The notes beneath the pieces were generated by a model. The model searched no databases. It saw only the letters and a program-made list of their open reading frames with translations, and was not told the DNA's origin. DNA of 64,000 bases, taken from Thiothrix subterranea (GTDB lineage: Bacteria > Pseudomonadota > Gammaproteobacteria > Thiotrichales > Thiotrichaceae). Positions 54,518 to 61,518 of the stretch are shown here, in pieces. Every line of letters begins with the position of its first letter. Position 1 is the stretch's first letter. Location: NCBI RefSeq assembly GCF_016772315.1, contig NZ_CP053482.1:3653501-3717500 (forward strand), written 5' to 3'. Made by a program: the position numbers and the translations under genes.

Positions 54518-55513
54518 ATGGAAGAGAGTCTGTCATTTGTCGTCACGCTGGAAGGCGGTTCACCATCGGTGCAATTGGTTGTTCTCGAAGGGTATAGCCA
54601 CCCGGATCGCATTATGGAAATCCCGTTTGGATTGCTGGATTTTCGTGCGCTGGTGCGCAGTGCTCAGGCAACCGGTGATTATTGGATCGTGAATACCACC
54701 CCCGATTTACCGGAATTTCAGGTCGAATCCGCCATTTTCGTGCGCCATCGCGATGATAAAATCCTCTGGGACGTTGTGTATGAGCATTATGAGCCGTTTC
54801 TTGACGTTGAATTGGCAGATGATGAGGATGACGAGCCGCTGGAAGATTTTGATGAAAATGTCATTACGCTGACTTTTGACCCGTTTCAATACGTGAGTGC
54901 GCTGTATCAATTTTGCCAGCTTTACCCGCAATTCAGGCCGGTAACATTTCAGCCCAAATCGACGGATGAATATTTGCGACTTGAGCAATTTTTACCGCAG
55001 TTACACATTTTGTGGCGGCGTTACGGCGAAGAGCAAGGTTCGGTAAGTGCCGATGGCTTATTGATCAGTGAAACCGATAGCTTTGCAAAATATGCAGAAG
55101 AGCAGTGGACGGATGAAGTGCTTCGCGCTCTATTGGAAATGCGCTTTGGGAAGATTTTGGGCAACATTGATGAATATTTGAATTCATTGCCAGCGGATGT
55201 GTTGGCGAAATTGGAAGCGGACAGCGCCAGTATTGAGCAGGCGCTGAATGAACGCTGGGAAAAGCTGGTTAATTCCCTAACCGAAGAAGAAGCTGAGGCG
55301 TTGGAAAATGATCAGAGCCAAAGCAAATTTCCTAACAGCTTAAAATTACGCTTGATGCGCGAATTTTTGGCGGGAAATCCTTCGGTGTTGTTGGGTCATG
55401 CGCATGTGGCAGGTAAGCACAGTGACACGCCAGACAAGGTAATCAGTCTGGAGTCGTGGAAAAAAGATAAAGATTCCCACGCCCAGCCGCCACAATCGAA
55501 TCAAGACGAATAA
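54518..55513 (+). CDS. Acidic soluble protein of unknown function
   Basis: A 331-residue protein without signal or membrane segment. The N-terminal 140 residues look beta-rich (SLSFVVTLEGGSPSVQLVVL), an acidic run DDEDDEPLEDFDEN lies near 104-117, and the C-terminal half is helical (EALENDQSQS region) with a polar tail. I recognise no family. It stands alone between divergent dgt and a strong terminator. Confidence 0.6.
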   Translation: MEESLSFVVTLEGGSPSVQLVVLEGYSHPDRIMEIPFGLLDFRALVRSAQATGDYWIVNTTPDLPEFQVESAIFVRHRDDKILWDVVYEHYEPFLDVELADDEDDEPLEDFDENVITLTFDPFQYVSALYQFCQLYPQFRPVTFQPKSTDEYLRLEQFLPQLHILWRRYGEEQGSVSADGLLISETDSFAKYAEEQWTDEVLRALLEMRFGKILGNIDEYLNSLPADVLAKLEADSASIEQALNERWEKLVNSLTEEEAEALENDQSQSKFPNSLKLRLMREFLAGNPSVLLGHAHVAGKHSDTPDKVISLESWKKDKDSHAQPPQSNQDE

Positions 55514-55536
55514 GATTCCGACCGCTGAAAGTGGGT

Positions 55537-55575
55537 AAACCGCAACTGCTGAAGAGTGAGCAATTGCGGTTTTTT
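55537..55575 (+). terminator. Rho-independent terminator after the acidic protein
   Basis: AAACCGCAA pairs with TTGCGGTTT around an inner TGCT/AGCA stem, followed by a T run to 55575. It is 24 bases past the stop codon. Confidence 0.85.
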
Positions 55576-55578
55576 CTG

Positions 55579-57222
55579 TTATGGCTTGCGTGCTTTTAAG
55601 CCGAAGATTGCCAGTAAACCTAACAAGAGTGCGCTTAGTGGCAGGCTACCGCCACCACCAGCGTTGGTTGATGCGGCTACTTGAGGTTCGCTCGATGTAT
55701 TGTTGGTCGTGTCAGTATTGCTGCTGCCGGTATTAGTCGATGTGTCGGTATTGCCGCTTGTACTCGGTGCTTGTTGAGTGCGGTGTTTCAGGCGCTCAAT
55801 GACATTGCGAGTGATGCGTGCTACTTGTGGGTCATTTAAGCCTTCGCCCCACGATATGGTGGGCGCAACAAAGACCGTGCCGCTAGTGGCGGTGGGTTTA
55901 AATACCCCAAGGGTTCCCCAGCCTTGCCCGTTGTGATTATTAGGCACGATACCGGGTGTCAACGAAGGAGAGTTGATCGCGTATGCCGGGGTTGTCGCTA
56001 AAATTTGAAAGTTAGTGGGTGTGCCATCTTCGCCAGTGACGACAGGTTTGCCATTCACCATTTTGAACAATGCGCCATCAACTTCATAACCAACCGTTTT
56101 ATGCCCAAAGACACCTTGATTGCTTAACCCAGTACCCTCAAATGCCCAATGAGAAGCATCGGTTACGGTAAAGCCTTCGTTAAGATAATGACGGTTTGCG
56201 CCTTCGGTGTAATTCGCATAGCCACCGTGTCGGAAACTAACCCCGGTGGAGAGATTCTCTGGTCTGTTAACCGGGGAGGTGAACCAGTTGGTGGTAACGC
56301 GACTATTATCACTTTTCAACGGATCATTGTTGGCATTTTTGTAACAGATCATGTGCTTATTGTCGGCACTGAAACGCACTTGCCACCACATGGTATTGCC
56401 ACTAAAAATAGCTGCATTACCACCCGCCGCGAGGTAGTTATCCCAGTTATCGCGCATTTCTTTTGACCAGTACTCATTATGCCCAACGAGTATGACTAAG
56501 TTGTAATGGCTCAGTAATGCGGGGTCACGGTGCAGATCCATCATCGACGCGGCTTCGTAGCTAACACCTTGCTGGTCAAGCCATTTGACAAATTCACGGT
56601 GTTCTGTCCACTGTCCGCGCCCAGTCGGGCGTTCCATTGAAACTTCGGGTGATGCGCCATTGATGGAGTTGAAGCCATACATGGACTTACCGCCAATGGG
56701 GGAGTAGGCAATTTTCGTGGGTAAACTGTCCAGCACCAACACTTTGGAATGGCTGCCCGGTTGTGCCGACTTGATCGCAACGAATTCAGAATAATTGCCA
56801 AGATCATTCTTGAAATTAAGTTCGTAAATACCACTCGTCAAATGCGAGGGGATGCCAACGTTATAGGCAGAACCCCAGTTCAAATCATTGTAGCTGTTAG
56901 CACTAGGGGTATAGTTACCTGCGCCACTGAAAGAAGCGCTCGTGACGGCGTTAGGATCTTTGTTGCCTGCACGTTGCATGTGTATGGCAAAATTAGGTAG
57001 GGTGCTGGCGACATGGACGCGCATTTGCCCACCGGTTTGTACCGTACCCGCTTCAATATAGCCACAAATTTCCGTGAATACGTCGCCATTTCTAAAGTCA
57101 CAGGAAACAGCAAACGCACTTGGTGAAAACAGTGTCAGACCAAGCAAGCCCACCGTGCCAATCAGCCCTGTCGATAATTTGCCAGTTGCGGTATGAAGGT
57201 GATTGGGTAATATAGTAGCCAT
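55579..57222 (-). CDS. Exported DMFase-beta-like protein with GlyGly-CTERM-like tail
   Basis: A 547-residue exported protein. The signal peptide ends near FSPSAFAV (about 38). The main domain (about 150-470) resembles the C-terminal domain of N,N-dimethylformamidase beta subunit: KVLVLDSLPTKIAYSP, MMDLHRDPALLSHYNLVILV, GHNEYWSKEMRDNWDNYLAA. A Ser/Thr/Asn-rich linker and a C-terminal sorting-type end (GGGGSLPLSALLLGLLAIFG then LKARKP) follow, matching GlyGly-CTERM signals handled by rhombosortase. Catalytic activity is uncertain. GGAGAAG precedes the ATG at 57222. It lies downstream of the exosortase H genes but lacks an IPTLxxWG motif. Confidence 0.75.
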   Translation of the reverse strand: MATILPNHLHTATGKLSTGLIGTVGLLGLTLFSPSAFAVSCDFRNGDVFTEICGYIEAGTVQTGGQMRVHVASTLPNFAIHMQRAGNKDPNAVTSASFSGAGNYTPSANSYNDLNWGSAYNVGIPSHLTSGIYELNFKNDLGNYSEFVAIKSAQPGSHSKVLVLDSLPTKIAYSPIGGKSMYGFNSINGASPEVSMERPTGRGQWTEHREFVKWLDQQGVSYEAASMMDLHRDPALLSHYNLVILVGHNEYWSKEMRDNWDNYLAAGGNAAIFSGNTMWWQVRFSADNKHMICYKNANNDPLKSDNSRVTTNWFTSPVNRPENLSTGVSFRHGGYANYTEGANRHYLNEGFTVTDASHWAFEGTGLSNQGVFGHKTVGYEVDGALFKMVNGKPVVTGEDGTPTNFQILATTPAYAINSPSLTPGIVPNNHNGQGWGTLGVFKPTATSGTVFVAPTISWGEGLNDPQVARITRNVIERLKHRTQQAPSTSGNTDTSTNTGSSNTDTTNNTSSEPQVAASTNAGGGGSLPLSALLLGLLAIFGLKARKP

Positions 57223-57437
57223 ATAATCTTCTCCAGGATCGCTTCCCATAAGTCAATCCTTTGTTCATTGGGGTTATAAGTATAGTTATTTTAATCCAAA
57301 TCCATAGATTTGCATTAATTTACATCATTGTTTTTATTTATGAGCGAATGAGAATACCAAGATTAGACTACATAGCTTCATGAAGAAGCATTCATAAACC
57401 GATAAAGTGAAATGATTTCACGATGTGCAGAGTGTCT

Positions 57438-57545
57438 TTATAATGCGAATGGGGATAAGTCATTCACAGTAAGAATGACATTCAGCACTATCATCAGTGC
57501 CATGATAGCCATGGCGACGTATAAATTTTTAAGTGAGCGTTCCAT
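57438..57545 (-). CDS. 35-residue single-span membrane protein
   Basis: The frame starting at the ATG at 57545 encodes MERSLKNLYVAMAIMALMIV and fifteen further residues ending NDLSPFAL: a short charged head, one hydrophobic helix and a short polar tail. GGA lies eight bases upstream. The frame is open further 5' but that part is not protein-like. It sits between the exosortase H partner and the GlyGly-tailed protein on the same strand. A role in the same export system is guesswork. Confidence 0.4.
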   Translation of the reverse strand: MERSLKNLYVAMAIMALMIVLNVILTVNDLSPFAL

Positions 57546-57690
57546 TGTTATCGTCCATTTTGTCTGAGTGTTTGTCGGTTGCGAAGTAGACGCTATTTTA
57601 TAACGATCCTCAAGCTTGCGAATGATCGTGAACACTGGGGTTTTCCCTTGTAAATCCAATATTTGTAATATTTTCCGACAAACGGTGTTG

Positions 57691-58302
57691 TTAGCGGGTA
57701 AACGATTGTTCCCATTGTGGTGCAAGGTGCAGCAGAAAGTCCCGATTCAGTGCAACCCAGATAATTAATGGTGCAATCATTGGCAACAACAACGTGCCGA
57801 CCTGATACCCTAGCGCAATGAAATCTGCTTCAGTGGGGGAAATGCTTTGCTGTGCTTGAAATGCCGCCCCAACGTCAAAGGTCAAGGTTTTCAGGACACT
57901 GAATGTCATGCTGAATATTTCAGTCGGTAGAATCAAGACGATGCCCCACAGCAGATTCGACCATTTGCGTGCGCTTGGGGTAGCGAGCATTAACGCCGCC
58001 AGCAATGGTAAGCTGTAGCTGTAAATCAATGGGTTCAAGTGAAACCCTAGCACGTCATCACCCACCGGTGGCGAGACGATCATCCCAGTGCTATCGTGTC
58101 CAAAATTAGAGGCCAACACTAGCATGTGTCCGTCTAAACGTAGCCACATGAGTGCGTCAGGCACAACGATGCTCACGAGTTTGCCGGTTATCAACGTGAT
58201 AGGGGCAAGATGATAAGTGGCGCTGACATACCACAGGAAAAACGTGAGTGGAAAAAAAATCAGTACGCCCAACATAAAGCGGTGCAGGGGCTTGTGTGTC
58301 AT
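57691..58302 (-). CDS. Exosortase H-associated membrane protein
   Basis: A 203-residue membrane protein with about four to five hydrophobic helices (MLGVLIFFPLTFFLWYVSAT, LIYSYSLPLLAALMLAT). It matches the protein that regularly accompanies XrtH, with the conserved VPDALMWLRLDG and HLNPLIYSY segments. Its ATG at 58302 overlaps the xrtH stop (ATGA), so the two are coupled. Its biochemical role is unknown, probably helping substrate handling at the membrane. Confidence 0.8.
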   Translation of the reverse strand: MTHKPLHRFMLGVLIFFPLTFFLWYVSATYHLAPITLITGKLVSIVVPDALMWLRLDGHMLVLASNFGHDSTGMIVSPPVGDDVLGFHLNPLIYSYSLPLLAALMLATPSARKWSNLLWGIVLILPTEIFSMTFSVLKTLTFDVGAAFQAQQSISPTEADFIALGYQVGTLLLPMIAPLIIWVALNRDFLLHLAPQWEQSFTR

Positions 58303-58811
58303 GCTACTGCCTCGGCTGATTTTGTTTGGCGCTGTTGCCCCGGTAAATAACGAATCCACACCAAGAAGACGATAAGGGCATCCAGCATAATTAAGGCTTG
58401 CCAAATGTATAGATGTGCCCAGTCGAATAACGCTTGGCTCCATTGTCCAAGGTAAAATAAACTAATGATTCGCAACAGATTCATGCCTTGGATGGCAATA
58501 AAGCCCCACAATAACCCCGTCAGCTTGTACAGGAAGGGGGCAGGGAACGCCATAATCGCCGCCAGCAATACAATCATTGCCTCAACCCCATTGCACCCCG
58601 GCTCAATCGACACCGCAAAGCCATTCACCGTACTGCGCACGACTTTACCGGCGGTAGCTACATTAGGGTCGAACGCGGTCATTAACCAACCGCTCACGTC
58701 GGCTAACACGCTTGTCCAAGGCAGGATAACGGCGGTTTGCACGGGTTGAAGCATTTCTACCCCAAACAAAACGCCTTGCACCAATAGAAACAACAGAAGG
58801 AAACGTACCAT
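58299..58811 (-). CDS. xrtH: Exosortase H
   Basis: A 170-residue integral membrane Cys transpeptidase/protease of the exosortase/archaeosortase superfamily. The catalytic Cys is C73 in IEPGCNGVEAM, the Arg is R114 in MNLLRIISLFYLG and the His is H133 in DWAHLYIWQ. The small size and the companion gene identify the H type, which processes IPTLxxWG-CTERM proteins during export. No protein with that tail lies in the window. AAAGTGGG precedes the ATG. Confidence 0.87.
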   Translation of the reverse strand: MVRFLLLFLLVQGVLFGVEMLQPVQTAVILPWTSVLADVSGWLMTAFDPNVATAGKVVRSTVNGFAVSIEPGCNGVEAMIVLLAAIMAFPAPFLYKLTGLLWGFIAIQGMNLLRIISLFYLGQWSQALFDWAHLYIWQALIMLDALIVFLVWIRYLPGQQRQTKSAEAVA

Positions 58812-58876
58812 AGCCCACTTTCTTTTATTTTTATAACGCTATTATTTTAACTGATGTGTTGATGGAAAGGTAGCGT

Positions 58877-59188
58877 TTAAATCTGCCGTATGGTGATGTC
58901 GCCAACGCTGGGTGTCTTGTTGCACGTACCGCAGCGGCGGCGGGTCGCGCATTCACTTTTCATAATGCAATGCCCGATCCAAAATAAAATGATGCCACAC
59001 AGCGTGCAAACGGCAACAAACATCCAGTTGATGTCTTGATGGCGTTCAAACTGGAGTATGGCTCCCATGCTGCCAATGCCCACCAGCAACAATAAAGCCA
59101 CCCATCGGGCAATGCGCATGAAATAAAATACGATGGATTGTTGGCATTCTACGGCTTGTGCATTCACACATTTCGCTTGCTTTTTCAT
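58877..59188 (-). CDS. Small Cys-rich membrane protein coupled to the kinase
   Basis: A 103-residue protein with two hydrophobic helices (about 27-45 and 57-75) and a C-terminal Cys cluster (CIMKSECATRRRCGTC) after them, plus two Cys near the N-terminus. The cluster could bind zinc. The ATG at 59188 overlaps the kinase stop by four bases, with GGGAG upstream. It is a likely partner or target of the kinase. Family unknown. Confidence 0.55.
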   Translation of the reverse strand: MKKQAKCVNAQAVECQQSIVFYFMRIARWVALLLLVGIGSMGAILQFERHQDINWMFVAVCTLCGIILFWIGHCIMKSECATRRRCGTCNKTPSVGDITIRQI

Positions 59189-60036
59189 GATCTGGAACTC
59201 CCTGAGTTAACCCTTTGAGATACATCCTGCAACAATCGTACCACCCCGTCGGCTGACTGTAGCCTGTTTTCAGGGAACTTAGCCAATAAGCCATTCAATA
59301 ATGGCTGATAAGTAGATAGGTTGTCAGGCAAGCGTGGTATGGGGGCAAGTGCATGTTTTTTCAAGAGTTCAGCCAATGTATTGGACTCATAGGGTTTGTG
59401 ACCAACCAGTAACTCATACAGTATTACCCCTAGGGCATATAAATCGGTACGTTCGTCTGGCGGGTCGCCGATAATGCGTTCAGGGCTTATATAATAGGGT
59501 GTGCAATAGATTTCATCTTCACGCAAAAACCCGCTGGCAACCAGCAAACGGGTTTCCAACCCAAAATCCAGCAAAGCTAAGGATTGATCATTGCGCACAA
59601 TGATATTGGAGGTTTTAAGGTCTTGATGCAGCAATCCAATGCCGTGAATCACTCCCAAGGCAAGCGTGATTTCCTCAAACCATTGCAAGGCTTGCGCTAA
59701 CGGTGGAGTACCCGATGTAGCCAAGTGCCGTCGCAACGTGACGCCCTGCACGTATTCCATGATCATGTAAAGAGCGCCAGACGCTATTCCTGCATCCAAT
59801 GGTCGCACTAGCCCAGGGTGGGCAAGTAAACCTAAAGCTTTGCTTTCTAAAATGAATTCGTCAACTAACTCGTGTGATAAGTGACTGGCATCAAATTTGA
59901 AGCGCTTGATCACCACCGGCAAGCCATTGGAATGATGGGCCAGCAAAATGACGGCATTGTCGCTTTCATGCAGCGTGTTGACGTATTGATAGCCCGGTAA
60001 TGCCAGCGGATACTGCGCCAATAAAGGGTGTTTCAC
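59185..60036 (-). CDS. Ser/Thr protein kinase (non-RD type)
   Basis: A 283-residue bacterial Hanks-type kinase without a membrane anchor or extra domain. The ATP-binding Lys is K44 in VVIKRFKF, the catalytic loop is HQDLKTSN (H137, D139) with Gln in place of the usual Arg, the DFG is at D157, and YISPER and RTDLYALGVILYELL follow. The glycine loop is degenerate (LHESDNAVILLA). All key catalytic residues remain, so it may be active. The start is taken as GTG at 60036 with AGGAA seven bases ahead; a TTG at 60078 is the alternative. Confidence 0.85.
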   Translation of the reverse strand: MKHPLLAQYPLALPGYQYVNTLHESDNAVILLAHHSNGLPVVIKRFKFDASHLSHELVDEFILESKALGLLAHPGLVRPLDAGIASGALYMIMEYVQGVTLRRHLATSGTPPLAQALQWFEEITLALGVIHGIGLLHQDLKTSNIIVRNDQSLALLDFGLETRLLVASGFLREDEIYCTPYYISPERIIGDPPDERTDLYALGVILYELLVGHKPYESNTLAELLKKHALAPIPRLPDNLSTYQPLLNGLLAKFPENRLQSADGVVRLLQDVSQRVNSGSSRS

Positions 60037-60178
60037 GCCGCTGTTCCTGTGTGGTTGCTCATTAGCCCTCGCTTGCAAGGTGTTGGTGTTATGATCGGCC
60101 TCTACAACTAGTGTAGGACATTCGTCACGGGTGTGTCGTCTTACCTAATGTTAACGGGGAAATTCAGTGCAATCCGAA

Positions 60179-60207
60179 TTGACAAACTGGCCTGAGTCAC
60201 CCATAAT
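60179..60207 (+). promoter_or_regulatory. Sigma-70 promoter of the rpsF operon
   Basis: A consensus TTGACA and CATAAT are separated by 17 bases, leaving a leader of about 75 bases before rpsF. The leader could hold the S6:S18 autoregulatory structure, but I could not model it reliably. Confidence 0.8.
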
Positions 60208-60287
60208 TCCGCGCTTTTCTATGGGCATCTGCCCAAGATCCTTGCCTCACCATTCATGGGAGGCTTTTAACCCGAAAGGAAACTGTC

Positions 60288-60674
60288 ATGAGACATTATG
60301 AAATTGTCTTTCTGGTCCACCCGGATCAGAGTGAACAAGTACCTGCGATGGTAGAACGCTACCGTAGTATGGTGCAGGAAAGCGGTGGCGCAATCCACCG
60401 TTTAGAAGATTGGGGCCGTCGCCAATTGGCTTACCCGATCAACAAGCTGCATAAAGCACATTATGTGCTGATGAATATCGAATGCGGCGCGGAAACACTG
60501 GCTGAACTGGAAAGCATTTTCCGCTTCAATGACGCGGTTATCCGTAATGTCACCATGCGCACCGACAAGGCTATCACTGAACCATCCCCGTTGAGAAAAG
60601 ACGCGGAAGGCAAGCCTACTAGACGTATGCGTGAAGAAGTACTGTCCGATGATGATTCATCTGACGACGAATAA
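60288..60674 (+). CDS. rpsF: 30S ribosomal protein S6
   Basis: A 128-residue ribosomal protein. [20 protein letters not shown] is the standard S6 start; [12 protein letters not shown]-like wording ([20 protein letters not shown]) follows and the acidic tail DDDSSDDE is typical. It binds S18 in the small-subunit platform. GAAAGGA precedes the ATG. First gene of rpsF-rpsR-rplI. Confidence 0.98.
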   Translation: MRHYEIVFLVHPDQSEQVPAMVERYRSMVQESGGAIHRLEDWGRRQLAYPINKLHKAHYVLMNIECGAETLAELESIFRFNDAVIRNVTMRTDKAITEPSPLRKDAEGKPTRRMREEVLSDDDSSDDE

Positions 60675-60698
60675 TTACGGTTGATCTGGAGATAGTTT

Positions 60699-60926
60699 AT
60701 GTCACGTCAATTCCGCCGCAAAAAATACTGCCGTTTCACGGCTGAAAAGATCACCGAGATTGATTACAAAGATCTCGACATCCTGAAAAGCTTTATTACC
60801 GAGACCGGTAAAATCGTACCTAGCCGCATTACAGGTACTAAAGCGATTTATCAGCGTCAACTGGCAACCGCTATCAAGCGTGCGCGTTTCCTCGCGTTGC
60901 TGCCATACACTGATCAGCACAAGTAA
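60699..60926 (+). CDS. rpsR: 30S ribosomal protein S18
   Basis: A 75-residue basic protein, [20 protein letters not shown], with the usual [20 protein letters not shown] and [20 protein letters not shown]. It pairs with S6 on 16S rRNA. Ribosome site GGAG is well placed. Followed by rplI after 12 bases. Confidence 0.98.
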   Translation: MSRQFRRKKYCRFTAEKITEIDYKDLDILKSFITETGKIVPSRITGTKAIYQRQLATAIKRARFLALLPYTDQHK

Positions 60927-60938
60927 AAGGTGAGTACG

Positions 60939-61385
60939 ATGCAAATCATTCTTTTGAAAAAAGTGGAAAACCTCGGCACATTGGGTAGCGTTGTATCCGT
61001 GCGTCCTGGTTATGCCCGCAACTTCCTGATTCCGCAAGGCAAAGCGCAAATGGCGACCAAAGCCAATATGGCCGCTTTTGAAGTCCGTCGCGCTGAATTA
61101 GAAGCCGAAGCCGAAGCGATTCTGGCAGCCGCACAAGCGCGTCGTGATCAACTGGCTGAGATGGTGTTGACCATCAAAGGCAAAGCAGGTAACGAAGGCA
61201 AATTGTTCGGTTCGGTTTCCAATATCGAAATTGCCGAAGCCATTCAAGCCGCTGGTATCCAAATCGAACGCCGTGAAATTCGTATGCCGGATGGCGCGAT
61301 TCGTCATCTGGGTGAATTTGACGTGGGCGTGCATTTGCACGCTGAAGTCGATACCACCATCAAGGTTGTGGTTGAAGCAGAATAA
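60939..61385 (+). CDS. rplI: 50S ribosomal protein L9
   Basis: A 148-residue two-domain protein. MQIILLKKVENLGTLGSVVS and RPGYARNFLIPQGKA form the N-terminal rRNA-binding domain; a long connecting helix and the C-terminal domain (KLFGSVSNIEIAEAI) follow. The ATG at 60939 after AAAAGGTG matches the family; a GTG three codons earlier is less likely. Confidence 0.97.
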   Translation: MQIILLKKVENLGTLGSVVSVRPGYARNFLIPQGKAQMATKANMAAFEVRRAELEAEAEAILAAAQARRDQLAEMVLTIKGKAGNEGKLFGSVSNIEIAEAIQAAGIQIERREIRMPDGAIRHLGEFDVGVHLHAEVDTTIKVVVEAE

Positions 61386-61412
61386 TACCTGCATTCATCA
61401 CACCCGATGATC

Positions 61413-61450
61413 AATGCCCCGTCATGTTTGAATGCGTGACGGGGCATTTT
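61413..61450 (+). terminator. Terminator of the rpsF-rpsR-rplI operon
   Basis: A perfect 12-bp stem (AATGCCCCGTCA with TGACGGGGCATT) with a 12-base loop is followed by TTCATTT. It lies 27 bases after rplI. Confidence 0.85.
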
Positions 61451-61453
61451 CAT

Positions 61454-61462
61454 TTATCCACA
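61454..61462 (+). promoter_or_regulatory. Perfect DnaA box upstream of dnaB
   Basis: TTATCCACA, the exact DnaA consensus, lies 56 bases before the dnaB start in the short gap after the rplI terminator. It could tie dnaB transcription to DnaA level, but a single 9-mer may occur by chance. Confidence 0.4.
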
Positions 61463-61518
61463 GCTTTCCCACCGTTCTATCCCTAACGCTTGCCGCTAAT
61501 TTTCGTTAAACTGCACCC

